NCBI GenBank assembly: GCA_001417715.1
Contig: BBRT01000032.1
Span: 1 to 64,000, forward strand
Reading direction: 5' to 3'
From: Candidatus Symbiothrix dinenymphae
GTDB taxonomy: Bacteria; Bacteroidota; Bacteroidia; Bacteroidales; Azobacteroidaceae
DNA length: 64,000 bases
Shown here: piece by piece, positions 8,479 to 17,082 of the stretch
Layout: each line of letters opens with the position of its first letter
Position numbering within the stretch: the stretch's first letter is position 1
Program-made: the position numbers and the translations under genes
The notes under the pieces: generated by a model
Seen by the model: only the letters and a program-made list of their open reading frames with translations
Databases searched by the model: none
What the model was told of the DNA's origin: nothing

Positions 8479-10170
8479 AATAGCAATCCCCCCCGCGATT
8501 TTCAATTTCAGGTCTTTCACATGAATCACATCCCTACTTGTGAGTTGAGTTTCACTTTCTTTCTTTTTCAGCTTAAAAGTTAATCCCAAATTCCGGGCAT
8601 CTTTCATCTTTTCGATATTTTCCCTTCCTGAGATATTGATTGTAAGAGTGCCATCGGGAGACAGAAAAGTGTTAGGTTCACCCAACGTCACACCGGTATC
8701 CACATTGTTCTCTTTCAATATCTTTGCATCCATAGCCAATATCACCGCCATATTATGCTCTATCTTGGCAGAAATTGTAATACCCTCACCATCAGGATTG
8801 ATGTTTTTGAAAAAATCGTCATACATATTGTCGGGAAAAACCTGCAGTGTGTCGGCAATTGTAAATTCAAGGTCATTAAATGTAAATGGCAGTTTGAATT
8901 TATATTTAACGTCTATCTTATTACCCTCCGGTTCGAGGCGGGCAAGCGTATCGTTAATAGACATTACAATCCTATAGACAAGACTGTCAGGAAATGATTT
9001 CTCAAATGGTGTGTCTGGTTTCTTAAACAGTACGTCTAAACCAAATTCTTTCCATTCTACGTCCTCAACAAGATGATCTGCATTGATGGGCGACAAAGTG
9101 TAAGAAACCTCCCGCTCCGGGTTGTAATCCATCGGTTTTGGAAACCACATCGTATCTGTTTCCAATAATCCATCATTCACAATGAGGCTATCAATGGTGA
9201 AGTCAGCCCCTAAATTGGTACTAAAGTCTAATTCCAAAGACGGATTTCTGAACTCCATCGTTTGCCCCTCAAAAGCCTCGCCAAATTCAGCAATATCACT
9301 AATACTCTCCCGAATCGTATCTTTTCCCGCAATAGAACACTCCAAATAGACCATTTCGATTTGGTCATCGGGCGCAGGTACCATTTTCATAATAAATGTT
9401 TGCGTGGGGGAATCATCAAATATTATTTTTCTATTTTCTGCGGTTGCGCCGTCCGGAAATACAGCTTCCAATGTATAAGCGATTGAGTCCGGCTTATAAT
9501 CGGGAGCATCTTCATCAGCAAACGTCAAAATGTCAATTTCTTTCTCTCTTGTACCTATTCTGCTTGAATCAATGGTCATCACGTCTTTTTGAACGTCTTT
9601 AAACTTAAAATTTTCGGGGTAGTCTATTGTTAACCGAAACGTGCCACCCGGAGACAGTTTTATGCCCTTTATTTCAACACTTACCGTGATAGGAAATGTT
9701 TTATAGACCACCCTTTTGGGGTCAATTGTAAAATTGCTTCCTGTCCCCTCCTCTTCCGCGGGCTTCTCTATCACAAATTCTGTTTTTGTTTCACTTAATA
9801 CAACCGTATCTTTGTTGACAACCGTGATTGCATCGCTACTCTCGGGGCGTCTTATGGTCAACTGAGTAGTATCATTTACAGGGCTCATCACCGGCACATC
9901 AAAATTAGGGAGGTCTGTTGTGACAGGTTCGCCTTCAAATTCAAAATACAGGACACTGTCAATGGCATTTTCAACCTTTATGCCGTTGTACACACTATCT
10001 ATCTGCTCTTTGAGCAAGATAGGCGCCAATTCACCGACCGGAACAGTTATATCAGAACCAATCACCGCCGTCTTATCCAAGTCGTCTATGTTGTATTTAG
10101 CATCAACACAAGCCGACAACAAAGACACAAACACCCCACCCAACAGAGCAAAACTAACTGACTTTTTCAT
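8470..10170 (-). CDS. Bacteroidota lipoprotein of unknown function, partner of the DUF5723 protein
   Basis: 566 residues from the ATG at 10170 (MKKSVSFALLGGVFVSLLSAC, lipobox LSAC); a longer frame to 10266 would cross the promoter. After the signal comes YNIDDLDKTAVIGSDITVPVGEL, then a long acidic beta-rich chain with repeated segments of the type FRLTIDYPENFKF and TLTINISGRENIEKM. No enzymatic motif is visible. It probably sits in the outer membrane or periplasm and is transcribed with the DUF5723 gene downstream (33-base gap), which suggests a joint envelope role. That role is inference only. Confidence 0.75.
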   Translation of the reverse strand: MKKSVSFALLGGVFVSLLSACVDAKYNIDDLDKTAVIGSDITVPVGELAPILLKEQIDSVYNGIKVENAIDSVLYFEFEGEPVTTDLPNFDVPVMSPVNDTTQLTIRRPESSDAITVVNKDTVVLSETKTEFVIEKPAEEEGTGSNFTIDPKRVVYKTFPITVSVEIKGIKLSPGGTFRLTIDYPENFKFKDVQKDVMTIDSSRIGTREKEIDILTFADEDAPDYKPDSIAYTLEAVFPDGATAENRKIIFDDSPTQTFIMKMVPAPDDQIEMVYLECSIAGKDTIRESISDIAEFGEAFEGQTMEFRNPSLELDFSTNLGADFTIDSLIVNDGLLETDTMWFPKPMDYNPEREVSYTLSPINADHLVEDVEWKEFGLDVLFKKPDTPFEKSFPDSLVYRIVMSINDTLARLEPEGNKIDVKYKFKLPFTFNDLEFTIADTLQVFPDNMYDDFFKNINPDGEGITISAKIEHNMAVILAMDAKILKENNVDTGVTLGEPNTFLSPDGTLTINISGRENIEKMKDARNLGLTFKLKKKESETQLTSRDVIHVKDLKLKIAGGIAIEL

Positions 10171-10200
10171 ATTTTTATCGTTATTTTTAAATTCCGGCTG

Positions 10201-10229
10201 CAAAGGTACGAAAAAATTATGAGTTATGA
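10201..10229 (-). promoter_or_regulatory. Promoter of the lipoprotein gene: TACCTTTG box with CATAACT heptamers
   Basis: CAAAGGTA at 10201-10208 is the - strand TACCTTTG box, 31 bases before the start at 10170. Upstream on the - strand is CTCATAACTCATAATTTTTT followed by CG, the heptamer-linked promoter type. Confidence 0.6.
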
Positions 10230-10262
10230 GTTTGAAAGGCATTCCCTTATTTTCAGCCGCAT

Positions 10263-10826
10263 TCAACTGCCGAAGAAATAATTGTGCAACGAGCCGTAAG
10301 ATTCTTTATATAAGCTGAACGATTCCTCCAAAATTGTGATTGCTGTGGCTTTGTCGAACATTTTTTCGACCACTACGGTTTTGTTTTCCAATTTTTTGTA
10401 GTCTTCAAAAAAGCTCATGGTTTCCGACACAATATGCGATGGCAAATCCCCGATATTGTTGTAATGGTTCATGCTGGGGTCGCCCGCTGCAACGGCAATA
10501 ATTTTGTCGTCCGCCTCGCCATTGTCCAACATACGCATCACGCCAATGATTCTGGACGGCACAATGCACAAGGGCACCACCTCAATCTGCGAAAGTATCA
10601 GGATGTCCAACGGGTCTTTGTCGCCGCAATAAGTTTGCGGAATAAACCCGTAATTTGCCGGATAATATACCGAAGAATACAAAACACGGTCGAGTTGCAA
10701 AAGCCCGCTCACTTTGTCGAGTTCATACTTGGCGCGCGTACCCTTAGGTATTTCAATAATGCCATTAACAATGTCAGGCTTGTTATAGCCCGGCGAAACG
10801 TGGTGCCATGGATTGAAGTTGTGCAT
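10263..10826 (-). CDS. ppa: Inorganic pyrophosphatase (family I)
   Basis: 187 residues. Hydrolyses pyrophosphate from biosynthesis in the cytoplasm. The metal-binding signature [11 protein letters not shown] (Asp69, Asp71, Asp74) and the second cluster DNGEADDKI are present, as is the family's [15 protein letters not shown] stretch. The start [13 protein letters not shown] is typical of Bacteroidota Ppa. Its own TACCTTTG box lies at 10844-10851. It is divergent from hemW with 71 bases between the starts. Confidence 0.93.
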   Translation of the reverse strand: MHNFNPWHHVSPGYNKPDIVNGIIEIPKGTRAKYELDKVSGLLQLDRVLYSSVYYPANYGFIPQTYCGDKDPLDILILSQIEVVPLCIVPSRIIGVMRMLDNGEADDKIIAVAAGDPSMNHYNNIGDLPSHIVSETMSFFEDYKKLENKTVVVEKMFDKATAITILEESFSLYKESYGSLHNYFFGS

Positions 10827-10843
10827 AACAAAAAATTTTTCTG

Positions 10844-10892
10844 CAAAGGTATGTATAATTTTTCAAAATTCGGAAAATTTTATCTAATTTTG
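10844..10892. promoter_or_regulatory. Divergent promoter boxes for ppa and hemW
   Basis: CAAAGGTA at 10844-10851 gives TACCTTTG on the - strand for ppa. TAATTTTG at 10885-10892 on the + strand ends five bases before the hemW ATG at 10898, so hemW should have almost no 5' leader. Confidence 0.6.
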
Positions 10893-10897
10893 CACTT

Positions 10898-12139
10898 ATG
10901 GCAGGCATCTACTTTCATATTCCATTTTGCAAAACACGCTGCATCTATTGCGACTTCTTTTCAGTTACCAGTTACCAGTTACCAGTTGGCAGTTACCGGT
11001 TACCGATTTCGGAGTATGTGGAGGCACTTTGTTGTGAACTTCGGCTACGGTGCGATTATTTGCAAAATCAGCCCGTTGACACAATTTATTTCGGCGGTGG
11101 CACACCCACGCAACTTTCCGCAGCCCACTTTGAAAAAATTTTCTCCGTCATTGCGGGCTTGCCCCGCAACCCCCTGCCAAAAATCACCCTAAAAATCACC
11201 CCTGAGGTTACTCTCGAAGCCAACCCGGACGACCTCACCGCCGCCTACCTCGAAAACCTCCGCCCCTTGCCGTTCAATCGCCTAAGCATCGGCGTCCAAA
11301 GTTTCAACGACAGCGAGTTGAAATTTCTCCATCGCCGCCACGATGCGCAGACTGCCATTGAAGCCGTCACGCGGGCGCAAAAATGCGGCTTCGACAATAT
11401 CAGCATCGACCTGATGTATGGTTTGCCCAATCAGACGCTCGAAACGTGGCAATCTACTCTCAATCAAGCAATTGCGCTGGGCGTGCAACATATTTCTGCC
11501 TACCATATTATATATGAAGAAGGAACTGTGCTGCATAAATTGTTGGAACAAAAGAAAATCACTGAAATAGGCGAAGAAACAAGCCTCAAAATGTTTGAAA
11601 TGTTGATTGACACACTTGCAGGAGCCGGTTTTGTGCAATATGAAATTTCCAATTTTGCACTGTCGGGCTACGAATCGCGGCACAATTCCGCCTATTGGTC
11701 GGGCAAGCATTATCTTGGCATCGGTGCTGCGGCACATTCCTACAATGGGGTCAGTCGGCAGTGGAACAGTTACCAGTTACCAGTTACCAGTTTTCAGTTA
11801 CCAGTTAGCAGTTACCATTCACCCTCTACCTTTCACCCTTTACCTTCCACCTTTCACCCTTTACCCTTTGCTTCGTACCTTGATTTTGCGCCGGAGGTTG
11901 AGGTGATTGATGCGCGGATGGCTTATAACGACTTTATTATCACCCGTTTGCGTACTATGCGCGGGATTGATTTGGATGAGATGGCTTCGCTGTTTGGTTC
12001 AGAACGGCGCGACAAGTGCCTGCAACACGCTAAACGCTATTTAGCGGGCGGTCTTTTGACCGTTGCTAAACAGCGTTTATGCCTTAGTCGTGCCGGCATT
12101 TTTGTTTCTGACGGCATCATGGCTGATTTGATGATTTAG
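10898..12139 (+). CDS. hemW: Radical SAM heme chaperone HemW carrying three repeat-derived insertions
   Basis: 413 residues; Bacteroides relatives are nearer 375. HemW binds heme and a 4Fe-4S cluster and delivers heme to membrane enzymes. The radical SAM motif CKTRCIYC is at residues 11-18, followed by IYFGGGTPTQLS, LEANPDDLT and the C-terminal NSAYWSGKHYLGIGAAAHS. Three stretches do not fit the family: residues about 22-36 (TSYQLPVGSYRLP, from CAGTTAC heptamers), about 82-93 (VIAGLPRNPLP, from the 32-bp palindromic arm) and about 290-325 ([13 protein letters not shown] and STFHPLP repeats, from two heptamer types). All keep the frame, and the conserved motifs are untouched, so the protein is probably functional. 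Confidence 0.92.
   Translation: MAGIYFHIPFCKTRCIYCDFFSVTSYQLPVGSYRLPISEYVEALCCELRLRCDYLQNQPVDTIYFGGGTPTQLSAAHFEKIFSVIAGLPRNPLPKITLKITPEVTLEANPDDLTAAYLENLRPLPFNRLSIGVQSFNDSELKFLHRRHDAQTAIEAVTRAQKCGFDNISIDLMYGLPNQTLETWQSTLNQAIALGVQHISAYHIIYEEGTVLHKLLEQKKITEIGEETSLKMFEMLIDTLAGAGFVQYEISNFALSGYESRHNSAYWSGKHYLGIGAAAHSYNGVSRQWNSYQLPVTSFQLPVSSYHSPSTFHPLPSTFHPLPFASYLDFAPEVEVIDARMAYNDFIITRLRTMRGIDLDEMASLFGSERRDKCLQHAKRYLAGGLLTVAKQRLCLSRAGIFVSDGIMADLMI
10962..11004. repeat. CAGTTAC heptamer array inside hemW (first insertion)
   Basis: Six seven-base units of CAGTTAC type (with CAGTTGG and CGGTTAC variants), read in frame as SYQLPV-type peptide just after the iron-sulfur cysteine motif. Confidence 0.85.
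11145..11176. repeat. 32-bp palindromic arm inside hemW (second insertion)
   Basis: Matches the MITE arm at 30 of 32 positions (CCGTCATTGCGGGCTTG, then CCCCGCAACCCCCTG) and is read as SVIAGLPRNPL. Confidence 0.9.
11767..11871. repeat. Heptamer arrays inside hemW (third insertion)
   Basis: About seven CAGTTAC-type units are followed by about eight units alternating CTTTCAC and CCTTTAC. The second type is the complement-like counterpart of the GTATAGG/GTGTGAG array at 5856-5917. All are read in frame. Confidence 0.85.
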
Positions 12140-12162
12140 TGAACGAGTGTTCCCCAGCACCA

Positions 12163-12870
12163 TCATTTGGCGATATCCGCGGGGGGCGCAATCAGTTTGT
12201 AGCCCTTGCTGTGGATGTTCAGGATTTCGATGCGTTCATCGTCTTTCACTAGCTTGCGCAACTTGGTGATGTAAACATCCATGCTGCGGGCATTGAAATA
12301 GTTGTTTTCGCCCCAAATCGCTTTCAAAGCGGCATCACGGTCGAGCAGGTCGTTCATGTTGTCGCACAAGAGGGTCAGCAAATCGCTCTCTTTGGTGGTC
12401 AATTTGCTGGCATTGGAGCCGCAAAACAGCGTTTGTTTTTGCCAATCGAACGTGTATTTTCCGAAGATGTACGGACCTTCTTTGGGTGGTTTTCGACCAC
12501 GCACACGGCGGAGAATGGCTTCGATACGCAGCAACAACTCTTCCATCCTGAACGGCTTGGTCAGATAGTCATCGGCACCCGCCTTAAACCCTTCCACAAT
12601 ATCTTCTTGCATGTTTTTGGCAGTCAAAAAGATAATGGGGATGTTGGCATTGAACGACCGAATGTCACGCGCCAACGTGAAACCATCCTTTTTCGGCATC
12701 ATCACATCCAAAATACACAAATCGTACTTGGCATTCCCAAACGAGGCTTCTCCCGCTTCTCCATCGGGAAACAAGTCCACCAAAAAGCCCTTGGCTTGCA
12801 GATACTCACTCAAGAGTAACCCTAAATTCTCATCGTCTTCACACATGAAGACTCTCACTTTTTCTTCCAT
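12163..12870 (-). CDS. rprY: OmpR/PhoB-type response regulator, RprY homologue
   Basis: 235 residues. The receiver domain (residues 5-120) has the acidic pocket E11-D12-D13, phospho-acceptor Asp55 (CILDVMMPKKDG), Thr84 (FLTAKN) and Lys106 (YLTKPF). A winged-helix DNA-binding domain follows (KESDLLTLLCDNMNDLLDRD and YITKLRKLVKDDERIEI). The pairing with the kinase gene immediately upstream matches RprX/RprY of Bacteroides fragilis, an envelope or oxidative-stress-type two-component pair. A 57-base gap filled with AATTACC/AATTATC heptamers separates it from the kinase gene. Confidence 0.88.
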   Translation of the reverse strand: MEEKVRVFMCEDDENLGLLLSEYLQAKGFLVDLFPDGEAGEASFGNAKYDLCILDVMMPKKDGFTLARDIRSFNANIPIIFLTAKNMQEDIVEGFKAGADDYLTKPFRMEELLLRIEAILRRVRGRKPPKEGPYIFGKYTFDWQKQTLFCGSNASKLTTKESDLLTLLCDNMNDLLDRDAALKAIWGENNYFNARSMDVYITKLRKLVKDDERIEILNIHSKGYKLIAPPADIAK

Positions 12871-12892
12871 AACTTTATATTTTAATTATCAA

Positions 12893-12951
12893 TTATCAAT
12901 TACCAATTACCAATTATCAATTATCAATTACTCATTGGTAATTGGTAATTG
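12893..12951. repeat. CAATTAT/CAATTAC heptamer array at the rprX-rprY junction
   Basis: About eight seven-base units (AATTATC, AATTACC) lie between the two genes, then two units in the opposite sense. The array extends into rprX and encodes its last residues (QLPITNE and stop). Confidence 0.85.
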
Positions 12952-14409
12952 TATGATGAATTTCGTGCCTACGCCTATCTCACTCACTGCTTTTATGGAA
13001 CCATCCAACTCCGTGATGATGCGTTTGACATACGCCAATCCCAATCCGAAGCCTTTCACATCGTGCCTATTGCCGGTGTGCGCCCGATAGAACCGGTCAA
13101 AAATCCGCTTTGTGTCCTCCTTTTTAATGCCAATACCGTTGTCCTCGATGGTTATTTGAATTTTATCGCCCACATTTTTCGTGCGCGCCATCAATTCCAA
13201 CGGCACTTTGTGCTTGCGATATTTGATGGCATTCTCCATCAAATTGAACAGCACATTGGTGAAGTGCATTTTGTCCACCGCAATGGTCGAATCCATCGCA
13301 CCCAAATCCACATCTATCGTGCCCCCGACTTTTTCAACATGCAAAGCAACCGTGCTTGCAACACTGGCTATCAGGTCGTTAGCATCCAATTTTGATTTTT
13401 TGAATTGAATTGCTTTGTTGTCGAACAGCGACATCTGCAACACTTTATCGACCAAAAACACCAAGCGTTTACTCTCATCGCTGATGACCTGCTTGGCATG
13501 TTCCAACAATTGCGGCGACTGATTGACCTCCGCATCGCTCAATGTCTGAGCAGCCAATGAGATACCTGCAACGGGTGTTTTCAGTTCGTGGGTCATATTG
13601 TTGATAAAGTCGTTTTTAATCTCCGTCAGTTTTTTCTGTCGGAATAATATGTAAATCGTTGAAACAAAAACAATTAGCAACACAAGCGTAAACCCGACCG
13701 ACGGAATGATAAAGCCTATCGAATCAAGCATATATTGATGCTGGGTCGGAAACGCCACTTGAAGCGTATAAAGATTGCTGCCGCTGTCTTTCGGAAACAA
13801 CATCTGCGAATAAACATGCTTCAAATTATCGGGGTCATAGCCCTGACCTTTGTAAATGACTTGCTTGTTGCGATTTAGAACAGCAAAGACAAACGGTGCA
13901 GTCAAGTTGTTGTTAGCCAACTCCGCATGGATATTTTTTTCCAAATCAGGAAAATCAATTCGCTCTTCAATCGGCTTTTCGCTCGCTTTCAAGGCGTTTT
14001 TGATGACCCGTTCCAACAAATTTTGCTGGTAAAAATACCGGTCTTCCAGCACCATTTGAATATGCAGAGAAGCCGTATTAATGTTGTTTTTGCCAAAACT
14101 GGAAGATAGTCCGCGCACATGCGTCTCGATGGAAGACGTCAATTCCGGAGGCGTAACCTGTGGCACAAACGGCTTCTTATGGAGGGATTTTCGGTTGAAA
14201 GTAAAAATTTGTTCTGCGAGGTACTGCTTCGTTTCGTCCAATTCCAAATTGTAGGACACCTGATACAGGCTTCGGCGCACAGCATCCTCAAACTGCGCCT
14301 CCTGCGTGTTCAAAATGATACGCACATAGTTGATTTGCAGGTACAACAACCCCCAGAACGCGAAAACCATCACGCCAGCCAACATCCATATAGCAGACCT
14401 CCTCATCAT
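12928..14409 (-). CDS. rprX: Sensor histidine kinase, RprX homologue
   Basis: 493 residues. Membrane segments lie at about 7-26 and 231-256 with a periplasmic sensor region between, a short linker, then the dimerisation/phosphorylation box with His274 (NNMTHELKTPV). The ATP-binding domain shows the N box NLMENAIKYRKH, DNGIGIKKED and GFGLGLAYVKRI. It phosphorylates RprY encoded just downstream. The last seven residues (QLPITNE) are read from the heptamer array, so the original C-terminus has probably been replaced or extended. A TAACTTTG box at 14439-14446 (- strand) lies 30 bases before the start. Confidence 0.88.
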   Translation of the reverse strand: MMRRSAIWMLAGVMVFAFWGLLYLQINYVRIILNTQEAQFEDAVRRSLYQVSYNLELDETKQYLAEQIFTFNRKSLHKKPFVPQVTPPELTSSIETHVRGLSSSFGKNNINTASLHIQMVLEDRYFYQQNLLERVIKNALKASEKPIEERIDFPDLEKNIHAELANNNLTAPFVFAVLNRNKQVIYKGQGYDPDNLKHVYSQMLFPKDSGSNLYTLQVAFPTQHQYMLDSIGFIIPSVGFTLVLLIVFVSTIYILFRQKKLTEIKNDFINNMTHELKTPVAGISLAAQTLSDAEVNQSPQLLEHAKQVISDESKRLVFLVDKVLQMSLFDNKAIQFKKSKLDANDLIASVASTVALHVEKVGGTIDVDLGAMDSTIAVDKMHFTNVLFNLMENAIKYRKHKVPLELMARTKNVGDKIQITIEDNGIGIKKEDTKRIFDRFYRAHTGNRHDVKGFGLGLAYVKRIITELDGSIKAVSEIGVGTKFIIQLPITNE

Positions 14410-14438
14410 AATATTGAACTTTTTGCCATTTCAGGAGG

Positions 14439-14446
14439 CAAAGTTA
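14439..14446 (-). promoter_or_regulatory. TAACTTTG -7 box of rprXY
   Basis: CAAAGTTA on the + strand, 30 bases before the rprX start at 14409. It should drive both genes. Confidence 0.5.
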
Positions 14447-14535
14447 GTGGAAAAAATTTTAACATTTGCCGAAAATGAAAAATTTTTGAGTGCGAAATGT
14501 TAAAATTATAAAATAAAGTGGCATTTGGCAGGTGG

Positions 14536-14563
14536 CATAACTCATAACTTTTTCTTACCTTTG
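14536..14563 (+). promoter_or_regulatory. Promoter of frr: CATAACT heptamers plus TACCTTTG box
   Basis: CATAACTCATAACTTTTTC at 14536-14554 runs straight into TACCTTTG at 14556-14563. The start codon is 26 bases further on. The serA promoter at 42592-42618 is nearly the same sequence. Confidence 0.6.
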
Positions 14564-14588
14564 CACCAAAATTTGAAAAACGATAATT

Positions 14589-15149
14589 ATGGCAGCTATT
14601 AAAAATGTGTTGGAACAAGCTGAGGCAAAGATGCTTCAGTCGGTAACTTTTTTGGAGGAGGCTCTGGTGCGCATCCGCGCCGGAAAGGCTAATGTGCATA
14701 TCTTGGACGGCGTGAAGGTGGAATCTTACGGCAGTTTGATGCCTCTGACAAGTGTGGCAACGGTTTCTACGCCCGATGCGAAGACAATTACGGTTCTTCC
14801 TTGGGACAAAACCATGCTACAGCCCATTGAAAAGGCATTGATGGACTCCGAAGTGGGCATCACGCCCGAAAACAATGGCGAAATCATCCGTCTGGGCATC
14901 CCACCCCTGACCGAAGAACGTCGCAAAATGCTTGTCAAACAGACACGCACCGATGCGGAAAATGCAAAAATAGGCGTCCGCAACGTCCGCCGCGACGCCA
15001 ACGACACCATCAAAAAGGCAGTCAAAGAAGGCACCCCCGAAGACGAAGGCAAAGAAACCGAAGCAGCCATCCAAAAAATGCACGACAAATACCTGAAAAA
15101 ATTGGATGAGTTGATTGCAGCAAAAGAACGCGAAATAATGACAGTCTGA
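14589..15149 (+). CDS. frr: Ribosome recycling factor
   Basis: 186 residues, the standard length. With EF-G it splits the post-termination ribosome. Conserved stretches include [19 protein letters not shown]-like (RAGKAN), [16 protein letters not shown] and [17 protein letters not shown]. It is followed by a heptamer array and rsgA on the same strand, so two ribosome-related genes may share the transcript. Confidence 0.96.
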   Translation: MAAIKNVLEQAEAKMLQSVTFLEEALVRIRAGKANVHILDGVKVESYGSLMPLTSVATVSTPDAKTITVLPWDKTMLQPIEKALMDSEVGITPENNGEIIRLGIPPLTEERRKMLVKQTRTDAENAKIGVRNVRRDANDTIKKAVKEGTPEDEGKETEAAIQKMHDKYLKKLDELIAAKEREIMTV

Positions 15150-15150
15150 A

Positions 15151-15229
15151 CAGTTACCAGTTAGCAGTTACCAGTTACCAACTGTGATAACTGATAACTG
15201 GTAACTGGTAACTGATAACTGGTAACTGA
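15151..15229. repeat. Inverted CAGTTAC heptamer arrays between frr and rsgA
   Basis: Four CAGTTAC-type units (15151-15182) face about six units in the opposite sense (GATAACTG, GGTAACTG; 15186-15229). The transcript could fold into one long hairpin. The last unit ends one base before the rsgA ATG. Confidence 0.85.
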
Positions 15230-15230
15230 A

Positions 15231-16163
15231 ATGGGATTAGTTGTAAAAAATACGGGTAGTAGCTATTTGGTTCGGTTGGATGATGGGGAATTGGTTGAGG
15301 CGAAACTTAAGGGGAATTTTCGCCTCAAAGATATTCAGAGCACGAGTCCAATCGCGATTGGCGATGTTGTGAGCATTGAGCGCAATGCTGACGGGGCAAC
15401 GCATATCTATGAAATTGGCGACCGCAAAAACTATATCGTGCGCCGCTCGTCCAATCTGTCGAAACAATCGCATATCCTGGCGGCTAATCTGGACCAGGCT
15501 TTTCTGGTTGTAACTGTCAATCATCCTGTTACGAGCACCACTTTTATCGACCGATTTTTGGCTACTGCGGAGGCTTATCGCATCCCTGCGGCACTGATAT
15601 TCAACAAGATAGACTGCATCAACACCGATGAGCAGGAGTATATGCACACGCTGATTCGGCTTTACAAGTCGATTGGCTATCCTTGCCATCAGATTTCGGC
15701 AACGGAGGATGTGGACGTCAGGGAGCGGTTAATCACACCCCTGCAAGGCAAAACAACGCTGTTTGCGGGGCATTCGGGCGTGGGCAAATCCACACTCATC
15801 AATCGCCTCATTCCGGGTGCGAAGCAAAAGACGCACGCCATTTCGGACTACCATAATAAAGGGATGCACACGACCACTTTTTCGGAGATGCTTGCCCTGC
15901 CTGATGGTGGCTATATCATTGATACACCGGGCATTAAGGGGTTTGGCGTGTTTGATATGGCGGATGCGGAGATTGCGCACTATTTTCCGGAGATTTTCAA
16001 ACTCTCACATCAGTGCAAATACAATAATTGCACCCACCGGCAGGAACCTGAATGTGCAGTCAAACAGGCTGTGACAGAGCAGCTTATCAGCGAATCGCGT
16101 TACAAAAGTTACCTAAATATTTTGGAAGACGAAAATGAAAACAAGTACAGGGAGGCGACTTAA
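15231..16163 (+). CDS. rsgA: Ribosome small-subunit biogenesis GTPase RsgA
   Basis: 310 residues. An N-terminal OB fold (about 1-70) is followed by the circularly permuted GTPase: G4 NKID first, then G1 [10 protein letters not shown]2 MHTTT and G3 DTPGIKGFG. The C-terminal zinc knuckle is [14 protein letters not shown]. It checks late 30S maturation. The start follows directly on a heptamer array, so its translation start lies at the foot of a possible RNA hairpin. The 3' end overlaps the YitT gene by 29 bases. Confidence 0.95.
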   Translation: MGLVVKNTGSSYLVRLDDGELVEAKLKGNFRLKDIQSTSPIAIGDVVSIERNADGATHIYEIGDRKNYIVRRSSNLSKQSHILAANLDQAFLVVTVNHPVTSTTFIDRFLATAEAYRIPAALIFNKIDCINTDEQEYMHTLIRLYKSIGYPCHQISATEDVDVRERLITPLQGKTTLFAGHSGVGKSTLINRLIPGAKQKTHAISDYHNKGMHTTTFSEMLALPDGGYIIDTPGIKGFGVFDMADAEIAHYFPEIFKLSHQCKYNNCTHRQEPECAVKQAVTEQLISESRYKSYLNILEDENENKYREAT

Positions 16164-17082
16164 ATTAACAAAATTGCCCAACGTTGCGACGGCTAAATTG
16201 GGCAGTGTGAAACTTGACAAAAAGGCAATCAAGCGCGAAATTCAGGATGATTTGTTCATCCTGATTGGTTTGTGCCTCTATGCCTTTGGCTGGACGGGTT
16301 TTTTCCTGCCTGCCGAAATCACCACCGGCGGCGTGACGGGCATTGGGGCACTCCTGAAATACGCAACGGGCATTCCGGCGATAATGCCCGTCACTTATTT
16401 CAGCATCAATGCCATTTTGTTGGTGTTTTCGGTTAAGATATTTGGCTTCAAGTTTAGCCTCAAAACCATCTGCTGCGTCTTTGTAATGACCTTTTTGCTG
16501 GCTCTGCTGCAATCGCTTATCACCGCACCGCTGATAGATGATGGAGAGGCATTCATGTCGTGCATACTCGGCGGAACTGTTTGCGGTGTTGGGATTGGCA
16601 TTGTGATTAATTACAAGGGCAGCACCGGCGGGACGGATATTATTGCGCTGATTATCAATAAGTTTTACAATATTTCCATTGGCAGAGCGATGCTTTTTTG
16701 CGATGTAGTGATTATTTCATCGTCCTATCTCGTTTTTGAAAGTGTGCCCAAAATTGTGTACGGATTGGTGGCGATGGCAGCCTCCTCCTATTCGGTGGAT
16801 ATGATTATCAACGGCGCGCGTCAGTCGGAACAATTTATGATTTTTTCCGAAAAATACGACCTGATAAGCACCGAAATCAATAAATTGCATCGCGGTTGCA
16901 CTGTTTTGGACGGTGTTGGCTGGTACACCAAAAAAAATGTCAAAGTGATTGTCGTGGTAGTCAAAAAGAGCGAAGCCCTCACCATCATGCGCATCGTCAA
17001 CGACATCGACCCCACCGCTTTCATCTCTCAAAGCATGACGCGCGGTGTGTATGGCGAGGGATTTGGCGCAATTACGGTGTAG
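16135..17082 (+). CDS. YitT-family membrane protein (DUF161 and DUF2179)
   Basis: 315 residues with about five to six membrane segments between residues 35 and 210 (for example [16 protein letters not shown] and [15 protein letters not shown]), the family motif [16 protein letters not shown] and a [10 protein letters not shown] stretch. A soluble DUF2179 domain follows ([26 protein letters not shown]). Function is unknown; DUF2179 domains are thought to bind small ligands. The start overlaps rsgA by 29 bases, and an internal start is possible because the first 30 residues are charged and not conserved in the family. Confidence 0.85.
   Translation: MKTSTGRRLKLTKLPNVATAKLGSVKLDKKAIKREIQDDLFILIGLCLYAFGWTGFFLPAEITTGGVTGIGALLKYATGIPAIMPVTYFSINAILLVFSVKIFGFKFSLKTICCVFVMTFLLALLQSLITAPLIDDGEAFMSCILGGTVCGVGIGIVINYKGSTGGTDIIALIINKFYNISIGRAMLFCDVVIISSSYLVFESVPKIVYGLVAMAASSYSVDMIINGARQSEQFMIFSEKYDLISTEINKLHRGCTVLDGVGWYTKKNVKVIVVVVKKSEALTIMRIVNDIDPTAFISQSMTRGVYGEGFGAITV

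Noticed and set aside
10434-11192. A 252-codon + strand frame antisense to ppa
   Set aside because: It is the shadow of ppa and runs on into hemW in another frame; the composition is unlike a real protein.
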